DNA of 21,167 nt from a virus, in IMG/VR virus record IMGVR_UViG_3300001419_000071, positions 1 through 21,167 of that record; one strand, 5' to 3'. The notes under the pieces are model-generated. The model saw only the letters and a list, made by a program, of their open reading frames with translations. It was not told the DNA's origin and did not search any database. The stretch's first letter is position 1. Each line of letters starts with the position of its first letter. A program made the position numbers and the translations under genes. Shown piece after piece: positions 12,038-19,141 of this stretch.

Positions 12038-12337
12038 GTGGATCCTGGCGAAAATCCCGAATATAAACATACGGTTCTCCCATCATCTCGGTTTCAAAAG
12101 CCTCGTAGCACACCAAAACGCCATGAATATCAAGCAGGGGATCGTGTGGTGCTCCTTTCATTCACAGCAGAAGGATGGATATACTCAGGCTTCCGAGGGA
12201 CAATACTGTCACTATCATCTGTCAAGGATCGCAATGGGCGATCCTGCCCAAGGGCAGAAGTGGTTTGGGATGGGGGGCTCTCACATCCTTCCCACATTGG
12301 TGTCCATGCAGTTTCAAGACTCCGCCCCGAACCGTGA
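12038..12337 (+). CDS. Small protein with KOW-like beta barrel
   Basis: The start is uncertain. A GTG at 12038 gives 99 residues; an ATG at 11975 would add 21 residues but would overlap the start of the minus-strand gene. The core reads YQAGDRVVLLSFTAEGWIYSG, then a GTILSL strand, then AEVVWDGG and SRLRPEP, a small beta-barrel pattern similar to KOW-type or SH3-like folds. The stop overlaps the next start as GTGA. It may bind nucleic acid, but no partner is known. Confidence 0.55.
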   Translation: MDPGENPEYKHTVLPSSRFQKPRSTPKRHEYQAGDRVVLLSFTAEGWIYSGFRGTILSLSSVKDRNGRSCPRAEVVWDGGLSHPSHIGVHAVSRLRPEP

Positions 12338-12543
12338 TTGATTTTTCTCCGCAAACCAAGAGCTATGAGCAGCTACGTTACGAGCGGCTCATGGAAAGCA
12401 TTGATGAATATCTGGGAGGCGATGGCCCGGAAATGGGCATCGACCATCTCATCCGCGATCTGAAAAAGATTTGCCTTGACATCAGCACTTATCACGGCAA
12501 AGTCCTAGACGATTGCACCACTCTTGTGGACTATCTGCCATGA
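12334..12543 (+). CDS. Hypothetical protein, 69 residues
   Basis: A GTG at 12334 overlaps the previous stop (GTGA), and its TGA at 12541-12543 overlaps the ThyX start (ATGA), which supports this short frame. The protein is acidic and probably helical (YEQLRYERLMESIDEYLGG, then IDHLIRDLKKICLDIS). The tight coupling on both sides points to a role in the nucleotide-operon part. No family is recognised. Confidence 0.6.
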   Translation: MIDFSPQTKSYEQLRYERLMESIDEYLGGDGPEMGIDHLIRDLKKICLDISTYHGKVLDDCTTLVDYLP

Positions 12544-13253
12544 CACAATTTGCCATTCATGATCCCCTCGGTGATGGTATTAGCTCTCTGCGGCTCCTTG
12601 ACTACATGGGAAGTTCAATTGACATCGTTAACGATGCGCGGCAGAGCTTTGACGCTGAAAGTGACGACTTCACGGCAAGGGACCAGAAGCTTCTCAATTA
12701 CTTGGTTGCCCATAAGCACACCAGCCCGTTTCGCGGCGTAGTGTTCAAATGGCAAGTGAAGGCCCCTCTGTTTGTCGCGAGACAATGGTGGAAGCATGTG
12801 ATTGGCGGCACCTACGCCAACGATCAACTTGGCTGGAACGAGAAAAGCTTCCGTTACTGCGTGGCGGATGACGAGGAGTTTTATGTGCCAAATCAATTCA
12901 GGGAGCAGAGCAAGAACAACAAACAAGCCTCTAGCGGCCCCCTGCTGGGCCGTGGCCATGCCATTGCTGAGGCCGCCTATACAGACGCCCTGGCGGCCTG
13001 TAAGGACGCCTACAAGACGCTTATCGAGGCGGGCGTGAGTAAAGAGCAGGCTCGTGGCATCCTCCCTGTTTGCCACTACACATCGTTTGTCTGGACTTGC
13101 AGCTTGCAAGCCCTGCTCCATTTCTTGAGCTTGCGGCTTCCCGCTGATGCTCAATGGGAAATCCGTGCTTACGCTGACACCATGGCTCGCATTGCAGAGC
13201 CTATAGTTCCTGAAGCTTTTGACGCTTTTTATGCCAATGGCAAATCCTTTTGA
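12540..13253 (+). CDS. thyX: Thymidylate synthase ThyX (FAD-dependent), variant motif
   Basis: The start at 12540 overlaps the previous stop (ATGA) and gives 237 residues, normal for ThyX. The N-terminal half carries HTSPFRGVVFKWQVKAPLF (residues 60-78), then RQWWKH (81-86), a GGTYANDQLG segment and NEKSFRY (100-106), aligning with the ThyX fold and the RHRxxSxNExSxRY region. The canonical RHR is replaced by WKHV-type residues with an extra segment before the NE. ThyX converts dUMP to dTMP with reduced FAD and methylene-THF. The C-terminal half reads YADTMARIAEPIVPEAFDAF. Activity is likely but the altered motif warrants checking. Confidence 0.9.
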   Translation: MTQFAIHDPLGDGISSLRLLDYMGSSIDIVNDARQSFDAESDDFTARDQKLLNYLVAHKHTSPFRGVVFKWQVKAPLFVARQWWKHVIGGTYANDQLGWNEKSFRYCVADDEEFYVPNQFREQSKNNKQASSGPLLGRGHAIAEAAYTDALAACKDAYKTLIEAGVSKEQARGILPVCHYTSFVWTCSLQALLHFLSLRLPADAQWEIRAYADTMARIAEPIVPEAFDAFYANGKSF

Positions 13254-13590
13254 TCCCGTGGAAAGGCCCGAGCACTATGCCTCTGGAGCCATCGAATGTA
13301 TTGAAGCCATCGAAGCGCAATTAACGCCAGAAGAATATAGAGGGTTCCTAAAAGGTAACGTCGCCAAATATTTGTGGAGAGAAAAACTGAAAGGGGCCAC
13401 TCAGAGTTTGGAGAAGGCTCGTTGGTATCTCGATGCATTGATCAAGCTTGATAAAGCGAGCGAAACCACAACGGGAGTGGACATTACTGAGTGTAAGGAT
13501 GGCTTTTGTCCAATGCCAGACATCCGTTATGACGAGCCCCTGTCCGGCGGTAATAGTCCTGATTACATTGTTTTCCCGCCTATCACCTAG
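13240..13590 (+). CDS. DUF3310 protein
   Basis: The start at 13240 gives 116 residues and overlaps ThyX by 14 nt; an ATG at 13234 is also possible. Residues 1-65 contain ERPEHYASGAIECIEAIEAQ, then YRGFLKGNVAKYLWRE and LEKARWYLDALI, the DUF3310 pattern seen in many phages. These proteins are sometimes annotated as nucleotide kinase-like, but the biochemical role is not proven. The tail is acidic. Its stop shares the sequence CTAG with the stop of the opposite HNH gene, so the two genes converge. It is the last gene of the plus operon. Confidence 0.8.
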   Translation, partial: ANPFDPVERPEHYASGAIECIEAIEAQLTPEEYRGFLKGNVAKYLWREKLKGATQSLEKARWYLDALIKLDKASETTTGVDITECKDGFCPMPDIRYDEPLSGGNSPDYIVFPPIT

Positions 13591-14096
13591 GCAGTTTGCC
13601 ATTCAACATGCTTAAGATCCTCTAAAGAAAAAGGACCACTAGATGGTCCTTTCTTCTTGGGAGTGTAGTTAATTGCTTGCTGCACCAGACGCTTGGTCGC
13701 AAGGAATTGCCAATATTCTGCCTCATCCATGCATGCATCGACAAAACTATTGCAATAAATCCATGCCGTAAGAATTTCTTCTTTTTCTGCACTCCAGAAT
13801 TTCTGTGGCCTCCACCATTCAAAAACTGGCGCATTGGTTTTAGAAAGATTGCAACGCTCACAAGCTGGCGCCATATTCCATCGAGCAAAATGAGGGCCGC
13901 CCCTGCTCTTAGGGATGATGTGGTCAATAGTCAGCTTGCCGTGCCACTGGCCACAATAGGCACAAGCTGCTTGGCCTCTGGGGCCACGCAGCGGATAGTC
14001 ATTGTATATCGCACGTCTAAATAATCTTCGGGCATCAGATTTGCGTACTTCGATGAGGCTGGTGAGATAATCTTCAGGCTCATAAGCAACAAACAT
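13587..14096 (-). CDS. HNH endonuclease
   Basis: The 169-residue protein has C45-x2-C48, LTIDHIIPKSRGG (D58-H59), WNMAPACERC with N74, C79 and C82, and N83, a standard HNH/ββα-metal endonuclease. Its orientation is opposite to the plus operon and the lysis genes, and it ends by sharing the bases CTAG with DUF3310. The 3' part contains a hairpin (13630-13652) that probably terminates the plus operon. These features suit a mobile homing-type or packaging-associated nuclease, but no intron or intein is visible around it. Confidence 0.85.
   Translation of the reverse strand: MFVAYEPEDYLTSLIEVRKSDARRLFRRAIYNDYPLRGPRGQAACAYCGQWHGKLTIDHIIPKSRGGPHFARWNMAPACERCNLSKTNAPVFEWWRPQKFWSAEKEEILTAWIYCNSFVDACMDEAEYWQFLATKRLVQQAINYTPKKKGPSSGPFSLEDLKHVEWQTA
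13630..13652 (+). terminator. Terminator of the plus operon
   Basis: AAAGGACCA and TGGTCCTTT form a 9-bp stem with a CTAGA loop, followed by CTTCTT on the plus strand, 40 bp past the DUF3310 stop. It lies within the 3' coding part of the HNH gene and would end transcripts from the plus operon. Confidence 0.6.
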
Positions 14097-14162
14097 GAAG
14101 CCCTCACTTCAGTTGTTGCCTTTAATCTATTGCTTTTTTGATGCCCATGGAGAAGAGATAGA

Positions 14163-14396
14163 ATGAAAACTGATGAGGAGTTTCCTATGCAGCCCTGGAA
14201 AGAAGGACTGGCTAACTTCGTTGCTACCGTAACTGCCGGCATGCTTCTTTCTACAGGAGCCATGCTCATTGCAGTGAGTGGCCAGCAAATGAAGGTCACC
14301 ACACAAGTGGAAAACATTGCCGAAAAATTAGAGACGCTCACAGACAATGTTGCAGAATTAGAGAAGCGTGTGCGCTCCCTCGAAATTCGCCGCTAG
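14163..14396 (+). CDS. One-pass membrane protein with coiled coil, lysis cassette
   Basis: The frame starts at the ATG at 14163 (77 residues), but a strong Shine-Dalgarno GAGGAG at 14175-14180, six bases before the ATG at 14187, points to a 69-residue product from there. One hydrophobic segment (about residues 16-40, including FVATVTAGMLLSTGAMLIAV) is followed by a charged coiled coil (NIAEKLETLTDNVAELEKRV). This layout is typical of small phage holins and of inner-membrane spanins or accessory proteins, and it lies next to the endolysin. The strong RBS is unusual for this window. Confidence 0.65.
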   Translation: MKTDEEFPMQPWKEGLANFVATVTAGMLLSTGAMLIAVSGQQMKVTTQVENIAEKLETLTDNVAELEKRVRSLEIRR

Positions 14397-14424
14397 CGTA
14401 TAGGCGACATTTATTTTTCCTGTC

Positions 14425-14571
14425 ATGACTGCTGCTGAATGGTTTGTCATCGGTGCTGTTGTCGTTGGCGCCCTGGAGCACATCATTGCCGTGACTCCCA
14501 TCAAAGAGAACTCCACCGTTCAATTGGTGCTGTCGATTCTCAAGCGCGTATTTCCGGCTCACAAGTCCTGA
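14425..14571 (+). CDS. Small membrane protein, holin candidate
   Basis: The ATG at 14425 opens a 48-residue frame ending at 14571, 16 bp before the endolysin start. It begins MTAAEWFVIGAVVVGALEHI and has one hydrophobic helix, followed by a polar stretch and a second semi-hydrophobic stretch (STVQLVLSILKRVFP). Its position, size and membrane segment make it a holin candidate. It was inferred directly from the sequence and could be confirmed only by homology or toxicity data. Confidence 0.6.
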   Translation: MTAAEWFVIGAVVVGALEHIIAVTPIKENSTVQLVLSILKRVFPAHKS

Positions 14572-14587
14572 TTCACAGGCATAGCCG

Positions 14588-15688
14588 ATGATCCCCAATA
14601 CATGGGAAGGCATTAGCGCCTACGCCGCAAGCGCAGGCGCTAAATTCCCTCAACTTGTAGCCGCTCAATGGGCGTTAGAAAGTGGCTATGGAAAGCACAC
14701 TTCTGGCACCCATAACTATTTCGGCTTGAAGAGCGTCAAGGGCGGCACTGGTTGCATCACTAAAGAATTCATCGATGGTCGATGGATGACCATTAGGGAC
14801 GGGTTTATTAATTTCGATTCCCGCGAGGATTGCATTGATTACCTTGTCAGGCTTTGGTATAAAGACTTTCCTGCACATAAGCCAGAATATAAAGGCGTTA
14901 ATAATGCAACTTCGCCAGAAAAAGCTGCACAAATGCTTCAACAGGAAGGTTATGCCACTGATCCTGGTTATGCAGCAAAACTTATTCGCATTATGAAGGA
15001 AAACAAAATGTCAAATCGCACCATCCGTCTTACAAACGCTGCAAAATATTACAACGAAGAGAGTCATCAGATTGCAGCTTGGAATTACCTAGAAGAGCGT
15101 CTAACGCCCGAAGAACTCGGCGAATTCGCCCTGCTTTATCGGTCTGGTCCGAAGAAGCCGTCAATGCCTAGCAACCCTCTGAATGTCACTTATTTCAGTC
15201 AACGTGACAATGCCTCAGGCACTGGTTATCGCGAATGTTTCAGTAGTTCTTGCGCCATGCTCGCAGCATTTCATGGCAAGGTGACAACAGATGATCAATA
15301 CAATCAAATTCGCAGCAAGTATGGCGATTCCACTGACGCAAATGCACAAATTCAAGCATTGCGTTCTCTTGGCCTGACCGCCAGGTTCAGCACCATCGTC
15401 ACCGAAAAGATGATTGTTGATGAAATCAATGCAGGAAGGCCAGTTGCTGTTGGTTGGTTGCATTACGGTCCATACAACGCCCCTTCAGGAGGTGGTCATT
15501 GGTCTGTAATTATTGGCTATTCCGACGAAGACTTTATTCACCACGACCCCTATGGCAAAGCCGATATTGTCAACGGATCCTATCTGAGCGCTTCTGGCGG
15601 CAAGGGAGTGCACTATGGCAAACGTGTTTGGATGCCACGTTGGCGGGTTGGTGGCTCTGGCGGCTGGGCAGTGTTTGTTTCACGATGA
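14588..15688 (+). CDS. Two-domain endolysin: GH73-like plus C39-type peptidase
   Basis: The 366-residue protein starts at 14588. The N-terminal domain (residues about 8-140) reads PQLVAAQWALESGYGK with the likely catalytic E31, and HNYFGLK follows, the FlgJ-type glucosaminidase pattern. The C-terminal domain (about 195-366) begins YFSQRDNASGTGYRECFSSS with C217 as the likely nucleophile, then GRPVAVGW, GGHWSVIIGYSDEDFIHHDP with H304 and D320, the papain-like C39 peptidase order. The linker is short. Host wall lysis is the likely role; two different bond types in one protein is notable. It overlaps the next gene by 4 nt (ATGA) and follows two small membrane genes, so the lysis function is well supported. 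Confidence 0.85.
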   Translation: MIPNTWEGISAYAASAGAKFPQLVAAQWALESGYGKHTSGTHNYFGLKSVKGGTGCITKEFIDGRWMTIRDGFINFDSREDCIDYLVRLWYKDFPAHKPEYKGVNNATSPEKAAQMLQQEGYATDPGYAAKLIRIMKENKMSNRTIRLTNAAKYYNEESHQIAAWNYLEERLTPEELGEFALLYRSGPKKPSMPSNPLNVTYFSQRDNASGTGYRECFSSSCAMLAAFHGKVTTDDQYNQIRSKYGDSTDANAQIQALRSLGLTARFSTIVTEKMIVDEINAGRPVAVGWLHYGPYNAPSGGGHWSVIIGYSDEDFIHHDPYGKADIVNGSYLSASGGKGVHYGKRVWMPRWRVGGSGGWAVFVSR

Positions 15689-16059
15689 CCACTCAAGCGC
15701 TATTTCGAGCATTGTGCTACGAGGTGGGAGTGCTTTTCCTGGAGCGCTGGCCATCCCTAGCCACCAATCCCTGGTTCAGGCGGATGATGAATTATTGCCG
15801 CACAGACTGGGCTGATTGGAAAACTGCTAAAACCATGAAAGCAATTGACAGTCAAAGTCAAAAGCTGGTTGAAGAATGGGTGGAAGACCACCGCAATGCA
15901 ATGTCAAATAAACTTGCGAAAAAAGCGAAAGAAATGTTCCCTAAGGCCAAGGTTACGCCAGTGCCAGACGCAATTGTGCCTTCAGTGATCATCGAAGAAG
16001 AGGGCGGCGAAACCGCCCTCGGAGGTCCGATGAGGATCACCTGGAAGCTCGACGCTTAA
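15685..16059 (+). CDS. Hypothetical protein downstream of endolysin
   Basis: The start at 15685 overlaps the endolysin stop (ATGA), giving 124 residues. The N-terminus is aromatic and partly hydrophobic (LFRALCYEVGVLFLERWP), a helix may be membrane-associated, and the middle is a charged helix (KLVEEWVEDHRNAMSNKLAK) with a Val/Ile-rich end. It is translationally coupled to the endolysin and may be an accessory lysis or spanin-like protein, but no lipobox or other signature is seen. Its TAA stop is shared with the opposite tail gene as TTAA. Confidence 0.6.
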   Translation: MTTQALFRALCYEVGVLFLERWPSLATNPWFRRMMNYCRTDWADWKTAKTMKAIDSQSQKLVEEWVEDHRNAMSNKLAKKAKEMFPKAKVTPVPDAIVPSVIIEEEGGETALGGPMRITWKLDA

Positions 16060-17279
16060 ATCAGCTCCCGCCAGCCAAGAAGACCTAGTCCTTTCGTTGA
16101 ACTGTCAGCTTCCATTGTCAGCACCAGCACGTCTGAATTGCCATCTGCATCAACTCCGAGACTCAATGCAAGAGCCGATGCGGCAGAAAGGGAGGCGCTC
16201 CCACGAGTGCCGACCAATCCAGCAGCAATAACAGTGCCACCACTAAACGTGGCTGCCGTGAGCGTTTCTACATTGCCCCTTCCATTTGCAGCGGCAGTCC
16301 ATGTGCCGCTTGTAATGGTTGGATTGAGACGTAGGCGCCATTGAGCAGTGGTATTGCCTTCAATTGTGGCATCCACTTGTGAAGGCATAATAATATTGCC
16401 AGTGCGACCACTGACCATGCGAATGCCTGCCACGACTTGTTCGGAAGAAATGGCCGCAACACCAGTGGCACTACGACTCACCACATAAACCGGACCGGAC
16501 GGCTCATAGCCGCCTTCACTCATAACACTGCTACAGATTTGCTTTAACGATGCGCCAGAAGCGAGGATGGCAGTGCTTTCAATGCGATAAGAAAGCGGAA
16601 GAATTGCAGTGGTTGAATAAACAGTGGCACCATTATTTGCATGATTAAATTCATGGCAATATTTAATTTCGCCATCAATTACAAACCCGCATCGCACTCT
16701 TCCACTGCCGAGCCATTCCATGTCGGCAATGAAAATCTGCACCTTCGTCAGATCAAGCCCTTCAAACGTGTCGATGTTCCAAGAATCTTGATCGACTACG
16801 TTCTCCACTACACTGCCAGAAGCTTTTGAGCGAATGACAAATTGTGCAGTGGTTCCGTCAATGCGGAACATTACGCCGTTGTCGTCATCAAACAGGCCAA
16901 TATCTTGTTTGACGCCAGCCGCAGGAGTGGAAGGCACGAAACTTTGTAGCACCATCAAGCTCTTGCCTGGCTGGTAGGGAAAGCGCCGCTTAGTGCGGCG
17001 CAGTCCCACATTGCCAGAAGCCGTGCCAATGCCAATATCAAGAGCGCTTTCATCGGCAACATAAGTGAACGTGGCACTGCCAGTTGCCTTTTCAAACCAT
17101 AAATCCGTGCGCTTGGTATAACGCAATGTGGAGTCAAATAATGTGAATGGTTCACTCACTCGTTGACGCCCAAAAGCGTCAACTTCGCCACTATCAGGAC
17201 CACGCTTCAGAATGGCCCCGCGAAAATCAGCGGCGATAGCAGTTTCAAATTGCTCGCCGCCTCTAACTACTTGTCCCAT
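16056..17279 (-). CDS. Phage structural protein, tail or fibre associated
   Basis: The 407-residue protein starts at 17279. It contains AFGRQRVSEPFTLFDSTLRY (residues 35-54), a pattern I recognise from phage structural proteins where it reads FGR.RVS.P.TLFDS. After that come Gly-, Ser- and Ala-rich beta segments and a C-terminal Ala/Leu-rich region (LVGTRGSASLSAASAL). It is probably a virion component of the tail or fibre. It starts 10 bp after the stop of the next upstream gene and shares its stop with the lysis gene. It is the last gene of the minus-strand structural cluster. Confidence 0.65.
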   Translation of the reverse strand: MGQVVRGGEQFETAIAADFRGAILKRGPDSGEVDAFGRQRVSEPFTLFDSTLRYTKRTDLWFEKATGSATFTYVADESALDIGIGTASGNVGLRRTKRRFPYQPGKSLMVLQSFVPSTPAAGVKQDIGLFDDDNGVMFRIDGTTAQFVIRSKASGSVVENVVDQDSWNIDTFEGLDLTKVQIFIADMEWLGSGRVRCGFVIDGEIKYCHEFNHANNGATVYSTTAILPLSYRIESTAILASGASLKQICSSVMSEGGYEPSGPVYVVSRSATGVAAISSEQVVAGIRMVSGRTGNIIMPSQVDATIEGNTTAQWRLRLNPTITSGTWTAAANGRGNVETLTAATFSGGTVIAAGLVGTRGSASLSAASALALSLGVDADGNSDVLVLTMEADSSTKGLGLLGWRELI

Positions 17280-17288
17280 TACTCAGCC

Positions 17289-18074
17289 TCACTCCAGAAC
17301 GAGTGTGTCTTCACCGAAGGAGCCAGTAATAAATCCAGGGTCGACAATGCCGCCAGAAGAGGTGGCAAAGTCAATGCCACCAGAAGTAGTGCCTGCGTTG
17401 AACGCGATTGTATCCTCTGTAGCAGGCTCAGCGGTTTTAACGGTGGGTTCAGCAATTGCGACAGGTTCCTTGGGAGCAGGGGCAAGTTCAGGCCATGCAG
17501 TGGCAACATTCGGATTGACTTGCCTCTGCTCAATCATCTCTCCAGTATCAGGATCTTCTTCAAACGAAACAGTTTCAGCAGAACCGAATAGCAACTCTTT
17601 CAGCTCTTCAGTCGTAACGCATGCTGCAATTTGAGCTTCACGCTCTCCAGAAATCACCCTCACCTGATCTCGATAAACAAGCACTTCTCCAGGGATTTCA
17701 GCGCCTGTTTCAGCACGACGAGTGATATACCAGTCGGTAGGGGCTAGCAATGAAGCGGCAATCTGTTTTTGCGTGGCAATCCACTGTGTCTTCAAACCAG
17801 TTTGCTTAATCTGCTCTCCATTGCCATCCAGCAGAACATTGCCATCTTCATCAAACGCTGGCTCGTCATTCAAGCGCTTGGAAATAAGCTGGCCATTTTC
17901 ATCATATCCCCAGTAGAAACGCTGATCCCAGGAGGGAGGATTGGGACGCTCTTCAATGCCAATTGCTGCTCGCTCTTCAGGCGATGCAAGGCGCAGCCAA
18001 TTTGCGGGATATTGCACGCCATCATGCTCAAAAGCACGATCATAGGCAAGTGTTTTGCCGTTGAGGACAAGCAT
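17289..18074 (-). CDS. Tail-fibre accessory or assembly-like protein
   Basis: The 261-residue protein starts at 18074 (TCCCATG context). The N-terminus, MLVLNGKTLAYDRAFEHDG, then QYPANWLRLASPEERAAIG and WDQRFYWGYDENG, is a pattern I associate with phage tail-fibre assembly or chaperone-related proteins. A central APTDWYITRRAETGAEIPGE segment resembles that family. The C-terminal 90 residues are acidic with low-complexity Pro/Ala/Thr and Gly/Ser parts. The function as a chaperone or structural part is inferred; a profile search would decide. Confidence 0.6.
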   Translation of the reverse strand: MLVLNGKTLAYDRAFEHDGVQYPANWLRLASPEERAAIGIEERPNPPSWDQRFYWGYDENGQLISKRLNDEPAFDEDGNVLLDGNGEQIKQTGLKTQWIATQKQIAASLLAPTDWYITRRAETGAEIPGEVLVYRDQVRVISGEREAQIAACVTTEELKELLFGSAETVSFEEDPDTGEMIEQRQVNPNVATAWPELAPAPKEPVAIAEPTVKTAEPATEDTIAFNAGTTSGGIDFATSSGGIVDPGFITGSFGEDTLVLE

Positions 18075-18118
18075 GGGATTTACAGACAGTCTTTGAATAG
18101 TTTAATTGATGCTGAGCC

Positions 18119-18712
18119 TTAGCTCATATTGGCCAGCAAGTTAGCGGAAATTCGCGTTGTGCTGTCACAATAATAAACTAAAACGTCCGTTCCAGAAGCG
18201 GTGATAGTTGGAGCAGTCCCGCCTGGAAACTTCCAATAGGAGCCAAAAGCTAATGTATTTGCTCCTGCATTGGTAATAACAATCACACCACTTTGGCCTG
18301 CTCCGATATTGGTCGGATTAGAAAGTGTTCGATTGCCAGAAATTGTCACGGCAAAATTGTTGCCGCCATCAAAATCGGGAGCGATTGTTGCGCTATCGCT
18401 CAATGTAACGATGTCTCCTCTTTGTGCAGCCGTAAAATTTTGCGTGGCATTTGTCCTGGCAACACTACTGTCAACATTGAGCGTCACATCAGCATTTAAG
18501 CTCCCTCCACCACTAAGGCCACTGCCTGCAATGACTTGCCGAGAAGAAGGAACAATTTCTGAATAACGGGCCAGACGATTGCCGCCAACTGTTGAACCAT
18601 CATGAGCACGAAGCGTGTTCAATGTGGTGTCAAAAGTGATTTCTCCAACTGCACCAGTAAATGAACCGTGCTCAGTGGAGGTGCCGCGACGGAATTGAAC
18701 CTGCTTAGCCAT
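18119..18712 (-). CDS. Tail fibre/adhesin-like protein with Mtd-type N-terminus
   Basis: The 197-residue protein starts QVQFRRGTSTEHGSFTGAVG and continues with EITFDTTLNTLRAHDGST, a pattern like the N-terminal domain of the major tropism determinant (Mtd_N). In that domain an RRGT, an EI/GE and a 'L.v.DGt' loop precede the fibre. The rest is Ser/Thr/Gly rich and repeats short beta-strand patterns. It is one of three neighbouring genes with related N-termini. It ends with a polar beta region. A receptor-binding or fibre role is likely. Confidence 0.7.
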   Translation of the reverse strand: MAKQVQFRRGTSTEHGSFTGAVGEITFDTTLNTLRAHDGSTVGGNRLARYSEIVPSSRQVIAGSGLSGGGSLNADVTLNVDSSVARTNATQNFTAAQRGDIVTLSDSATIAPDFDGGNNFAVTISGNRTLSNPTNIGAGQSGVIVITNAGANTLAFGSYWKFPGGTAPTITASGTDVLVYYCDSTTRISANLLANMS

Positions 18713-18713
18713 A

Positions 18714-19139
18714 TCAGTTACTCAGAAGACTTAAAGAGCTGCCCCAGTCTTCACTGGAAGCTGCAGATTGTGTAACTAAACCATAGTCTACACTGCCAGT
18801 TTCAAAACCAAAGTCCTCTAAATGGCTAGCGCCGCCACCTCCACCATCCCCTGAAATGCTCACCCATTGACTGCCGTCCCAAACTTTCAATGCATTGGTG
18901 GATGTGTCTAACCAGCCCTCGCCTAAAGCATGCCCAGAAGAACCAGCAGCGCTCGCATTAGGAGCGCTGCTTCCAACATGAATAGGACCAACCTTTCTGA
19001 TGTCGCCATTGGCATCTTCAAGGAAAACGCCAAAGCTGGACTGATGCAAAACCACCGCAGGTTCGCCCAGCGCCAGTTGTGCGGCAGTAGGCCGCTTCTG
19101 CAGGACGCTAGTTCTTTTGAACTGGATGGTTTCGCTCAT
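18714..19139 (-). CDS. Small fibre-like protein
   Basis: The 141-residue product starts METIQFKRTSVLQKRPTAA-like (MSETIQFKRTSVL, residues 1-13) and continues with LALGEPAVVLHQSSFGVFLED, the same domain family as its neighbours. A middle GEGWLDTSTNALKVWDGSQW follows, then a Gly-rich stretch and a C-terminal beta segment. It is a likely small fibre or adhesion accessory. The gene lies 1 bp before the 18119-18712 gene (stop at 18714, start at 18712) and 2 bp after the large fibre gene. Confidence 0.65.
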   Translation of the reverse strand: MSETIQFKRTSVLQKRPTAAQLALGEPAVVLHQSSFGVFLEDANGDIRKVGPIHVGSSAPNASAAGSSGHALGEGWLDTSTNALKVWDGSQWVSISGDGGGGGASHLEDFGFETGSVDYGLVTQSAASSEDWGSSLSLLSN

Positions 19140-19141
19140 GC

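Noticed and set aside
12033-12341. Alternative frame starting MHPW-type at 12033 and an ATG at 12122
   Set aside because: The frame ending at 12337 has a KOW-like pattern and couples by GTGA to the next gene; the alternative is rich in His, Gln and Trp without pattern.
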